DNA of 20,696 nt from CAYVNU01 sp964453265. Its GTDB lineage: Bacteria > Patescibacteriota > Doudnabacteria > UBA920. The stretch lies in contig CAYVNU010000022.1 of the NCBI GenBank assembly GCA_964453265.1, positions 1 to 20,696 on the forward strand, read 5' to 3'. Below are positions 1 through 6,818 of this stretch, piece by piece; the stretch's first letter is position 1; every line of letters starts with the position of its first letter. The position numbers and the translations under genes are program-made. The notes below the pieces were generated by a model. The model did not search any database, was not told the DNA's origin, and was given only the letters and a program-made list of their open reading frames with translations.

Positions 1-135
1 AAAGGCACAGTAAATCAACTTTGATGATGTTTTGTCCGCTTATATTCATCAAAGCCTACAAAGCGGACTAAGCTTGTGAATAATTGGAAAATAGATAAGT
101 TCTGGACGAGGGTTTAACTCCCTCCATCTCCACCA
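1..135 (+). ncRNA. ssrA: tmRNA, 3' portion (5' part lies outside the window)
   Basis: This is the 3' part of transfer-messenger RNA, which with SmpB rescues stalled ribosomes. Two things show it. First, an H-type pseudoknot: GTCCGC (about 35-40) pairs with GCGGAC (63-68), and TATTCA just after the first strand pairs with TGAATA near 77-82, the layout of tmRNA's last pseudoknot. Second, a tRNA-like 3' end: a T arm with stem GAGGG/CCCTC around the loop TTTAACT, then the acceptor strand CATCTCC, discriminator A and an encoded CCA at 133-135. The tag-peptide reading frame and the 5' acceptor strand are not in the window. The smpB gene lies at 17759-18190. The minus-strand recombinase gene runs into this gene, so the 3' end is an integration junction. 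Confidence 0.85.
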
Positions 136-1678
136 GATTGTTTTTTGAGACGCTTTTGTCTTGAGATAACTCAAGAATAAGCGGTAATTGAGCGGTTTGA
201 AAACCATAAACTGGGTCGTAAGTCAGTTTTTGGTCAAAATACATTTGTAATAACAATCGTTGGCGACGGTGATTGTTATCTTGCCATTGTTTTATTGGAC
301 TACCAACGAAATCTAACACTACCCTTAAAGCGGTTTGAAATTCTTTTTGAGGGTATTTTATTTTGGCTTGTTTTGTCTTTAATTTTTCTATCTCAGACAA
401 ATTATCTGATATTACCTTCTCGTATTGCCCTATAAGCTCTGAATTGGCTGCATTAGCCACTCTCGTGGTTAAAGAGTTATTTTGATGTTCTAGGGCAGAT
501 ATGTCTTTACTAATGGCATTTTTATAAGTCAGTTGCTGCTCGCTTCTGCTCTGCCAAATATCATTTAATACAGCTTCAATATATTTAAGCACCTCTGTCT
601 GTGGACGCACTTTTTGTAGCAACTTTTCAAAGCTTTGTTCCAACTCCTTTTTTATAATACTTTTATTTTTACGGTTACACCCCGGGGTTTTACAGAGGTA
701 GTAAGGGACTTTCTCTTTTCTACCTTTAAACCACGCCGCTGTTACTGGCTTTTTACATTCTGAACATAAGGCGTAACCTCTAACTGGAAAGTCAGCATTA
801 TAGTCTTTCCTTAGTCTTGGTTTAGATTTACCGGACAGAATATCTTGAACAGCCAAGTAAGTTTCGTAACTAATAAAACCTTCATGTTTACCTTGAAATC
901 TTTTTACTCCCCAAGGCTCGTATTCCAAATAGCCGCAATAAAGTAACTCGCTTAGTATTCTTTTCGTACCGTTTAAAGAAAGCGGTCTATCAATATCAAA
1001 TTTTTTATATTGTGCCAAAATAAAATTTTGAACGGCTTCTAAAGTATTTAGCTGATAATCTCTAAATTTTTCTATCGCTTCTTTATATATACTAGCAAAA
1101 GGTTGAACAGGCATTAAAATTTTGCCTTTGAGGTTATGTTTTTGATTTTGCAATCCCGGCGGCGGACAAAATGTCCAGTAACCTGCCTCAAGACGAGCTT
1201 TCATTTTATTAATAACCTGCTCTTTGTTTTGTTCTCTTTCTAATTGAGCCCCTGCGGCCATTACCACTTCAATAAATCTACCCGTGGCACTTTCCTCAAA
1301 TTTAAAATTTAAACATTCCAATTTTACTTTTCTTTTTTGAACAAGCTCTGTTTTTAAAAGTAAATGGACTTGTACATCTCTCGCAAACCTTTTTAAATCA
1401 TCAAAAATTACTACAAATTTTTCATTTGGGTGGTCGTCTAGAAAAGCTATTAACTTCGTCATTGCTGGCCGGTCAAACAAACCACCCGATATAGCAGGGT
1501 CTCTAAACACCTTTGTAACTTCTAATCCTAATTCTTGGGATTTTTGATAACACCTGTGTTCTTGGCTATTTAGCCCGTCTCCTTCCGCAACTTGCCTAGC
1601 AGATGAAACCCTGCAATATATTAAAGCCCTTTTATATTCAATTGTTACTTTGATTGTTTTCTTTTTCATAAAGCTCAT
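68..1678 (-). CDS. Large serine recombinase (integrase)
   Basis: This enzyme would catalyse integration and excision of the element through a Ser-DNA intermediate. The N-terminal resolvase domain (about 17-160) has the nucleophile motif YCRVSS, with Arg23 and Ser25 as the likely catalytic pair, and DDLKRFARD with the paired arginines. A 'recombinase' domain follows (about 165-300), then a zinc ribbon with CSEC...C...C near 308-340, then a long coiled coil (about 370-440), the usual order in large serine integrases. Two in-frame ATGs (1678 and 1669) are possible; both lie inside the preceding 49-aa ORF, suggesting translational coupling. The last ~22 residues, from VEMEGVKPSS onward, are encoded on the antisense strand of tmRNA and the stop lies in its pseudoknot. 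That tail probably comes from the insertion site and not from the ancestral protein. Confidence 0.9.
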   Translation of the reverse strand: MSFMKKKTIKVTIEYKRALIYCRVSSARQVAEGDGLNSQEHRCYQKSQELGLEVTKVFRDPAISGGLFDRPAMTKLIAFLDDHPNEKFVVIFDDLKRFARDVQVHLLLKTELVQKRKVKLECLNFKFEESATGRFIEVVMAAGAQLEREQNKEQVINKMKARLEAGYWTFCPPPGLQNQKHNLKGKILMPVQPFASIYKEAIEKFRDYQLNTLEAVQNFILAQYKKFDIDRPLSLNGTKRILSELLYCGYLEYEPWGVKRFQGKHEGFISYETYLAVQDILSGKSKPRLRKDYNADFPVRGYALCSECKKPVTAAWFKGRKEKVPYYLCKTPGCNRKNKSIIKKELEQSFEKLLQKVRPQTEVLKYIEAVLNDIWQSRSEQQLTYKNAISKDISALEHQNNSLTTRVANAANSELIGQYEKVISDNLSEIEKLKTKQAKIKYPQKEFQTALRVVLDFVGSPIKQWQDNNHRRQRLLLQMYFDQKLTYDPVYGFQTAQLPLILELSQDKSVSKNNLVEMEGVKPSSRTYLFSNYSQA

Positions 1679-1787
1679 CTAAAATATCACTTACTATACT
1701 ATAAGCAGAATTTCTAATTTTCTCAACCTGTTTATCGGTTAAGTTAAATTTTTTAAAATATTCTTTTGTTTCTTCTATTGAAAGCAT
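1638..1787 (-). CDS. Small acidic/basic helical protein, 49 aa, upstream of recombinase
   Basis: An ATG-started ORF of 49 codons begins MLSIEETKEYFKKFNLTDKQ and continues VEKIRNSAYSIVSDILDELY. It is highly charged, predicted helical, with no membrane segment. It overlaps the start of the recombinase by 32-41 bp depending on the start chosen there, so the two are probably translated together. The sequence looks like a real protein (amphipathic periodicity, no low-complexity shadowing). I do not recognise a named family. By position it could be a recombination directionality factor or a regulator of the recombinase, but that is only inference from context. Confidence 0.6.
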   Translation of the reverse strand: MLSIEETKEYFKKFNLTDKQVEKIRNSAYSIVSDILDELYEKENNQSNN

Positions 1788-1805
1788 ACGACTAACTTAA
1801 AACTA

Positions 1806-2090
1806 TCAGCTATATTTTTCTCGGGTTTTATCAAGATTGACCACAAAAGGAAATTCTACGCGCTCTACGTCTTTTAGCTTTCCCAAAGTCCTATCTAAAA
1901 TTTCTTTTATTGCATTTAAATTACCCGCTTTGGCCTGTTTAATTAGAGCTTTAACTATTGCGTCTTTCTCCAATATTACCTGCTCAATAAGGTGCGCTTT
2001 TATCGCCTCTGCTTGAATGGTGTGATTGGCTTTACTACCTAACGGTCTTCCACCCTTCTTACCATTTTCCCTAGAAATTTGTCCGGGCAT
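1806..2090 (-). CDS. Hypothetical protein with basic GRPxGSK N-terminus, 94 aa
   Basis: The N-terminus carries NGKKGGRPLGSK, a basic GRP-containing stretch resembling an AT-hook or the start of phage small-terminase-like and DUF5681-like proteins. A helical region follows (about 25-80) with AIVKALIKQAKAGNLNAIKEILDR, which matches the pattern of such small DNA-binding proteins. It is 18 bp upstream of the 49-aa ORF and in the same direction as the recombinase, so the three probably form one unit behind the terminator at 2134-2162. No clear Shine-Dalgarno precedes the ATG at 2090. A DNA-binding accessory role for the element is plausible but not proven; the family assignment is by pattern only. 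Confidence 0.6.
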   Translation of the reverse strand: MPGQISRENGKKGGRPLGSKANHTIQAEAIKAHLIEQVILEKDAIVKALIKQAKAGNLNAIKEILDRTLGKLKDVERVEFPFVVNLDKTREKYS

Positions 2091-2133
2091 ATGCTTTTGA
2101 TTAACCTGAAAACCTGCTTTACTATATTTTTCA

Positions 2134-2162
2134 AAACAAAAAAACGGCCATGATAGCCGTTT
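2134..2162 (-). terminator. Rho-independent terminator, minus strand
   Basis: A 7-bp stem AAACGGC/GCCGTTT with a 7-nt loop, followed on the minus strand by a run of T interrupted once. It ends whatever is transcribed leftwards from about 2464 and separates that unit from the 94-aa gene. Confidence 0.75.
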
Positions 2163-2464
2163 AGGATTTTACCGTTTTGTTTTAAGATGTAGAATTGGCA
2201 AATCAATAAAGCACGCAAAAACGCGCTATCAATTTACCAATTCAACACCTTTCTTACTTATAAAATAGCCCTAGAGAGAGTTATCGCTTCTCTAATGATG
2301 TCCACCGTCAAACCAATGTATCTGACATGTTGGTACGGACTTGCCTAAAGTCATCCGGTACTTTATAAGGGAAATTTGTAATTGGAACTCCAAACATTAA
2401 ATTTATACCTGTACTTTTGGCATCCAAGCATAAATCTAACTGGATTGATGATTTTTAGTGTACT
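2134..2464 (-). ncRNA. Candidate ~330-nt non-coding RNA
   Basis: The stretch between the 50-aa gene and the 94-aa gene has no ORF of 60 codons but has a good minus-strand promoter at its start and an intrinsic terminator at its end. Inside, a long imperfect hairpin occupies 2192-2243 (arms GAATTGG...CCAATTC, about 17-20 pairs including G-U). CTTATAAA and TTTATAAG are about 90 nt apart and complementary, and a small TTGG/CCAA hairpin sits inside AAATTT arms. I do not match it to RNase P RNA, 6S, SRP RNA or a known riboswitch by eye. One minus-strand frame stays open for 47 codons and ends at a TGA after ...RTNMSDTLV, so a short peptide or a decayed gene is the alternative. Confidence 0.4.
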
Positions 2465-2470
2465 GAAAAT

Positions 2471-2498
2471 ATTCTAGCACTTTATTAAATTAGGTCAA
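2471..2498 (-). promoter_or_regulatory. Promoter for the 2134-2464 unit
   Basis: Minus strand TTGACC, 16-bp spacer, TAGAAT. The -35 lies over the last codons of the 50-aa membrane peptide. Predicted start of transcription is near 2464. Confidence 0.5.
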
Positions 2499-2637
2499 CT
2501 GGTGGCCATTTTTCTGGATGTTTTTTGCGCCTAATAAAAGCCCTCACCCAAATAACTACTAGTAATAAAAAACCACCAACAAAAAATAACGCAAATCCAG
2601 AAAAAATTATATATTTTATAAAATTAAATACTTGCAC
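2485..2637 (-). CDS. Single-pass membrane peptide, 50 aa
   Basis: The frame is open further upstream to a TTG at 2727, but that part lies across strong RNA hairpins. A GTG at 2637 has AAGGA exactly 8 nt upstream, so I place the start there. The product begins VQVFNFIKYIIFSGF, has one hydrophobic segment of about 25 residues (about 8-32) and a very basic stretch RAFIRRKKHPEKW before PPVDLI, which predicts the C-terminus on the cytoplasmic side. Function unknown. A tiny hydrophobic peptide behind a folded leader in a defence-carrying element resembles type I toxins or small phage-sensing membrane peptides, but no antisense partner is visible, so this stays a suggestion. Confidence 0.5.
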   Translation of the reverse strand: MQVFNFIKYIIFSGFALFFVGGFLLLVVIWVRAFIRRKKHPEKWPPVDLI

Positions 2638-2829
2638 ATAGCCTATCCTTTCCGCCGGCATAGAAACACAAAGCCCCACGCCAGCATGAGCCTTACGGCT
2701 CCATACCAGTTTCCCGGTATGACCCAACGAAGGATAGCTGAACGTGAGGTTCAGTATCTTCGTTGGGTTTTGAGCGCCATGCCTGGTAACAAATACTAGG
2801 TTTAGGCTATTAAATTAAAATTAGACTAC
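2638..2829 (-). promoter_or_regulatory. Highly structured RNA leader (riboswitch-like or part of a larger RNA)
   Basis: Four hairpins lie almost end to end on the minus strand. 2723-2767: 10-bp stem CCCAACGAAG/CTTCGTTGGG with an inner CTGAAC/GTTCAG stem. 2702-2721: stem closing a GAAA tetraloop. 2688-2701: perfect GAGCC/GGCTC closing a GTAA tetraloop. 2654-2685: GCTGGCGT/ATGCCGGC with G-U pairs. A fifth, weaker hairpin is at 2782-2800. Two GNRA loops and near-zero linkers point to a folded RNA with coaxial stacking. The ribosome-binding site AAGGA (2646-2650) of the 50-aa peptide follows directly, and GGATAG there can also pair with CTATCC inside the first hairpin. I do not recognise a known class. 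Confidence 0.55.
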
Positions 2830-2835
2830 GTAACC

Positions 2836-2864
2836 ATTTTAGCCTAATAATAGAAAGTTTTCAA
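2836..2864 (-). promoter_or_regulatory. Promoter of the structured leader / 50-aa peptide
   Basis: Minus strand TTGAAA, 17-bp spacer, TAAAAT; predicted start near 2829. An inverted repeat TTAGGCTA (2802-2809 and 2840-2847) overlaps the -10 box and could be an operator. It lies just downstream of the gajB stop codon. Confidence 0.55.
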
Positions 2865-2890
2865 TTACTTAATGGGCCGGCTAAAAAATT

Positions 2891-4783
2891 TTATGCGAGA
2901 GACATCTCTTTTAAAAAACGAGAAATTTCTTTATTTCTGCCTCTATAGTTTTTTGCTGCGAATAACCCAAGCTTTTCTTGAGTTCTAGTAATAGCCACAA
3001 AGCAATTTCTTCGTTCTTCCTCCATTTCTGGTGATGTATCTCCTTCGTTACAACTCTGCCAGGAAGGTAATTCACCCTCGGCCAATCCTGCTACAAGTAC
3101 TATTCCAAACTCTAAACCTTTTGAAGCGTGAACAGTTAGTAAAGTTACTGCCGAAGGGTCGCGAGGTGGCTCTTTAGAGCGCAAAGCCATTCCTTGAATG
3201 ATTTCTTGAATTCCAGGGTCCTGACCAATCTCTGAACGGATTTCTTTTATACTGGTATCCCAGGCTAAATTATCTTCTTGTACATCACTTATGGCACCTT
3301 CTTCTATACTTGCAGTTCCAAGTAAAAATGGTATAGCTTCTTTTACAACTTTTTTCCAATTGTCGCGAGACTGAATAATTTTCTGTGCGAGAGAGCCAAG
3401 CTTTCGCATTATTTCTTGATTTGTATTTAGTGCGGCTATTGCCCAGTGTTCAAAAAAACTATGACCTGCAGCCTCAGCTTCAGCAACTAAAAGGGAGGGG
3501 TCTAAATCTAGACCGCTAATTCTATTTGCAGCGTTCACTAACGAATTAAATACGCGTTTATTTGTTGGTCGTAAGGCTTGATCCAAACATGTATGCAACC
3601 AAACAAACTGCGGGGAAATAAAATTTTCTCTGTTTTGAACTAAAACCGCTTTTATATCGTGTGTCTTCAAGCATTTTAAAATAGGCTCTAAAAGACTACG
3701 AGTTCTTCCTAGAATTGCAATTTTGCCCCAAGATTCTTTTCCTAATTTTAAAATTTCCGAAGCTAAAGCCTCGCATTCTTCAGAGTCCTTTTCAGTAATG
3801 TGTAAGTCTATTGCATTTAAAGGTGTCTCTCTACCTGCTATGGTAGGATGTTTTTCGGGAGTTCTTTGGGTATTGTTAGCTACTAATTTGTTTGCAATGG
3901 CTACTATTTCGGGAGGACATCTATGGTTTTGGACTAATTGAATAAGTTCTGGTTTATATTGGTCTCTAAATTTTTCAATTTGGCGATAACTGGCTCCTGC
4001 CCATCGGTAAATGATCTGGTCATCATCCGCAACAACAAAAATATTCTTAAATTCCCCCGCAGATAGATAATGTAAAAGCCACGCTTGTGCAGGCGTTGTA
4101 TCTTGGAACTCATCTATCATCCAAAACGGATAAGATTGTCTTATTCTAGCCGCAACTGCAGGTACTTTTGCTAACAATCTGCAAGTTTCTAAAATAAGCC
4201 CTTCAAAATCCATGGCGTTTTCTTCATGCAATTTGTCTTCATAAAGTCTATATACTTTTGCCATCTGAGGATTTTTTATTTTATTCAAAACCTTTTCTGG
4301 AACTACAAGGTTAGATTTCATTTTTTTAATTGCACTTAACCAACGAATATCGTCAAGTGAAAAATTCTTTCCTTCACTAATTGCTTTTTGTAACGCATCT
4401 AACAACAAGGCTTCTTGGTCATCCTTTTGACCAAATATAACAAAGTCCGGTTTTATGCCAATATGAGAGCCGTGCTGTCCCAATATTTGCATGCAAAAAC
4501 CGTGGAAAGTTCCTATGAAGGTTCTTTCTTCAACTAGACCTGGAGCTAAGATTTCTACCCTGCTACGCATTTCTGTCGCAGCCTTATTAGTATAAGTTAA
4601 AGCTAAAATGCGAAATTTTCGACTTGAAGAATCTTCAAGCAATCTTGCAATGCGTGTAGTTAAAACCCTGGTTTTGCCAGCGCCTGGCCCCGCTAAAATA
4701 AGAGCCGGACCATCTTGCCAGTTAACAGCGTCTTTTTGTATAGGGGTAAGACTATCTAAGGATTTTTTTAGTTCTTCGGTCAT
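2891..4783 (-). CDS. gajB: UvrD-like superfamily 1 helicase, Gabija GajB-type
   Basis: SF1A helicase with the motifs in order: AGPGAGKT (Walker A, 31-38), TYTNKAATEM (Ia), GTFHG (91-95), DEFQDT (motif II, 224-229), ADDDQIIYRWAGA (motif III, about 252-264), LVQNHRC (IV), TVHASKGLEFGIVLVAG (V) and FVAITRTQEKLGLF (VI). At 630 aa it is shorter than housekeeping UvrD/PcrA (about 700-750) and longer than the type GajB. Its start codon overlaps the stop of the OLD-family nuclease gene by 4 bp (ATGA), and that pairing defines class 2 OLD / Gabija loci. In Gabija, GajB is thought to sense DNA ends made during phage replication and activate GajA. A stand-alone repair helicase is unlikely given the overlap. 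Confidence 0.88.
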   Translation of the reverse strand: MTEELKKSLDSLTPIQKDAVNWQDGPALILAGPGAGKTRVLTTRIARLLEDSSSRKFRILALTYTNKAATEMRSRVEILAPGLVEERTFIGTFHGFCMQILGQHGSHIGIKPDFVIFGQKDDQEALLLDALQKAISEGKNFSLDDIRWLSAIKKMKSNLVVPEKVLNKIKNPQMAKVYRLYEDKLHEENAMDFEGLILETCRLLAKVPAVAARIRQSYPFWMIDEFQDTTPAQAWLLHYLSAGEFKNIFVVADDDQIIYRWAGASYRQIEKFRDQYKPELIQLVQNHRCPPEIVAIANKLVANNTQRTPEKHPTIAGRETPLNAIDLHITEKDSEECEALASEILKLGKESWGKIAILGRTRSLLEPILKCLKTHDIKAVLVQNRENFISPQFVWLHTCLDQALRPTNKRVFNSLVNAANRISGLDLDPSLLVAEAEAAGHSFFEHWAIAALNTNQEIMRKLGSLAQKIIQSRDNWKKVVKEAIPFLLGTASIEEGAISDVQEDNLAWDTSIKEIRSEIGQDPGIQEIIQGMALRSKEPPRDPSAVTLLTVHASKGLEFGIVLVAGLAEGELPSWQSCNEGDTSPEMEEERRNCFVAITRTQEKLGLFAAKNYRGRNKEISRFLKEMSLA

Positions 4784-6696
4784 ATACGCCCATTTTTTAA
4801 GTCATCAATTAAGGTAATATATTTTGCAGGCATTTTTGAGGCTAAAGTAGCATCTGCAATTATTTTGGGTGCTAAACGAGCCATGTAAGCTGTTTTTTTA
4901 TTTTTTAGACGCTTCGTAAATTCATCTATAGAACAAGTTCCAGCTGCAGAGCCACTAATTTCTACCATAATTGTTCTTAGTAATTTTTCGTGGCCGTCCG
5001 CTAATAATTGGTCTTCTAAATCGTTTGGCAAAGGCAATGTATCAAAGTGACTGGTTAAATCACTTGCATTAAAACCTCTTTTTTCAAGCTGTTTTTTAAA
5101 ATTTTCACTTTGAGGATCCCCATCTGTTATCATGCGCCAAGGAATTTTTAAACCTTCGGCAAGGGCCGCATATATACCCGCATTCCCATTGTTTTGGAAG
5201 TCAATTAAAGCAACACCGTGCTGGTCAAGGTCATATCCCTGAGCCTGGCCGAGGGCATTGAGGAGCATACATTCCGAAGGACCTTCAATCATTATCCAGC
5301 GAGTAGCGAAAAAAATATCCCCCCTAATGCGCCGACCTAAAAATGCAAGTTCCTCTTCATCTTCTGCAGAAATTAGGGTTCTACAAGAATGACGAAAATT
5401 TTCAAATTTTGCAGCCATGGTCGCTGCATCTTTAGTACCGCGCCAACAGTCAGCCAAACTGTGCGATACGGATTCTTCAAAACTGACTGAAGACTCAATA
5501 TTTTTAGTAATTGGGTCTTTTGTAAACTGAACCCATTTCTTTCCGGTAACCAATTTTTCAATTTCCGGCGTCCATGGAATATCCGAAGTATTTTTTTTCT
5601 TTAATGATACTACTTCAGTAGCTCCATTGCGAAACCTAACTATCCTTAAATTATGCAGCGGGACATTTTGGACAAAATAGGGCGAATGGCTTGTGGTTAA
5701 TTTTTGACCCGGTAACTCCGAAATCCTTTTCCATAAAGTTCTTACAGCATGAGGGTGTAAGTGAACTTCGGGTTCTTCTATAGCAAAAATAGGCTCAGCG
5801 CCTTCATATAAACCATCGGAAAGCTGTTGAATTACAGCTGCTTGAAATAAAAAAATTACAGATAAACTTTGAAGTCCCTGTCCATGATGGTCTAGGGGTA
5901 GCCAGGGAAGAAGATTTTCATTGCGAAGCACTACCCCAGCTCGGGCAAGTAAATCCCAAACATTCATAGGCAGCATTCTCATTCTTGCCCCTCCAGGTGT
6001 ATCTCCTATTGCGACTTCTGTTGCGCGCCCAATAGTCTCAGCAATCTGGGATAATTTTGGGTCAGCCGCTAATAATTTTTCATCAAGTTGATCAAGAGTT
6101 TCTTTAATTTCTTTTTGTAACACCGGAGGAACTTTTACAGTACGGAGAAGTCCTCCCCAGTTATGAGACCTGGATGTAAATTCATCGCTAACATCTCTTA
6201 AGGCTCCAAGCCAAAAGAATAATATATAGTCATAAAATCCTGAGAGGTTAATTGCTCTTCGTTTAGGAGGTAGTGCGTTACCAGCTGAATCAAGAAACTC
6301 CCAAGCAGGTTCAAAAGTTTCCTTTTCCACATTCCAAGAGTAGGTTATGGTTACCGCAACTTTATTTATCCCCTCGGAGGATACGGTCATAATATCCTCC
6401 AGATTGGCGACCATGTCTGCCGGCCAAATGCCTTTATTTGGCTCTTCAAATTCAAAATGTATTTTTACTGGTGGCGCAGTTCTCGGGTCTGTGGCTTCAT
6501 CTGGACGATGAACATCGTCCTCTGTAAACCCTGTTCCTCTTTGCCCCCAACGCCGGGACAGGGCTATTCTTACTGCCTCTAAAATCGCTGACTTACCTGC
6601 GTTATTTGGCCCAATAAAAACAGTGGTTTCATCCAAACTTATATCTAAAGATTTAATAGATCGAAAATTTTCAATTCGCAGCTTTGTGATTTTCAT
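4780..6696 (-). CDS. gajA: OLD-family ATP-dependent endonuclease, Gabija GajA-type
   Basis: N-terminal ABC-type ATPase with a C-terminal TOPRIM nuclease. Seen: KLRIENFRSIKSLDI opening typical of SMC/OLD ATPases, Walker A GPNNAGKS (29-36), signature-like HHGQGLQSLS (270-279), Walker B FAIEEPEVHLHP (about 304-315), H-loop TSHSP (335-339), then TOPRIM acidic residues IEGPSE (Glu471) and DGD (525-527), with Asp499 in between. Length 638 aa against about 580 for the first-described GajA. Together with the overlapping helicase it makes a Gabija defence operon; GajA oligomers nick or cleave specific DNA when nucleotide pools fall during infection. A minus-strand promoter TTGGAA-17-TATGTT precedes the ATG. 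The context, an integrase-bearing element at tmRNA, fits a mobile defence cargo. Confidence 0.88.
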   Translation of the reverse strand: MKITKLRIENFRSIKSLDISLDETTVFIGPNNAGKSAILEAVRIALSRRWGQRGTGFTEDDVHRPDEATDPRTAPPVKIHFEFEEPNKGIWPADMVANLEDIMTVSSEGINKVAVTITYSWNVEKETFEPAWEFLDSAGNALPPKRRAINLSGFYDYILFFWLGALRDVSDEFTSRSHNWGGLLRTVKVPPVLQKEIKETLDQLDEKLLAADPKLSQIAETIGRATEVAIGDTPGGARMRMLPMNVWDLLARAGVVLRNENLLPWLPLDHHGQGLQSLSVIFLFQAAVIQQLSDGLYEGAEPIFAIEEPEVHLHPHAVRTLWKRISELPGQKLTTSHSPYFVQNVPLHNLRIVRFRNGATEVVSLKKKNTSDIPWTPEIEKLVTGKKWVQFTKDPITKNIESSVSFEESVSHSLADCWRGTKDAATMAAKFENFRHSCRTLISAEDEEELAFLGRRIRGDIFFATRWIMIEGPSECMLLNALGQAQGYDLDQHGVALIDFQNNGNAGIYAALAEGLKIPWRMITDGDPQSENFKKQLEKRGFNASDLTSHFDTLPLPNDLEDQLLADGHEKLLRTIMVEISGSAAGTCSIDEFTKRLKNKKTAYMARLAPKIIADATLASKMPAKYITLIDDLKNGRI

Positions 6697-6732
6697 ATAA
6701 CCTATTTTAAATATAAAGCTAAATTTGCTTTA

Positions 6733-6761
6733 AACATAGCACTTTTTCTTGTTATTTCCAA
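6733..6761 (-). promoter_or_regulatory. Promoter of the gajA-gajB operon
   Basis: Minus strand TTGGAA, 17-bp spacer, TATGTT, about 37 bp upstream of the gajA start and just after the terminator of the preceding gene. Confidence 0.5.
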
Positions 6762-6765
6762 GTTT

Positions 6766-6796
6766 AAATAAACACCGGGGAAGCCGGTGTTTATTT
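6766..6796. terminator. Strong bidirectional terminator
   Basis: A perfect 13-bp stem (AAATAAACACCGG / CCGGTGTTTATTT) with a 5-nt loop. It separates the 244-aa membrane protein gene from gajA although both are on the minus strand, so the two are probably separate transcripts. Confidence 0.8.
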
Positions 6797-6818
6797 GGTG
6801 CCAGAAAATATTTTAGCG

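Noticed and set aside
2638..2727. N-terminal extension of the small membrane peptide starting at a TTG (MGHTGKLVWSRKAHAG...)
   Set aside because: The extension is encoded entirely by strong RNA hairpins, starts with TTG without a ribosome-binding site, and a GTG with ideal AAGGA spacing exists downstream.
2464..2829. RNase P, SRP or 6S RNA, or group I/II intron in the structured region
   Set aside because: None of the conserved core words of RNase P RNA, the SRP Alu/S domain or group II domain V could be found by eye, and no intron-encoded protein is present.
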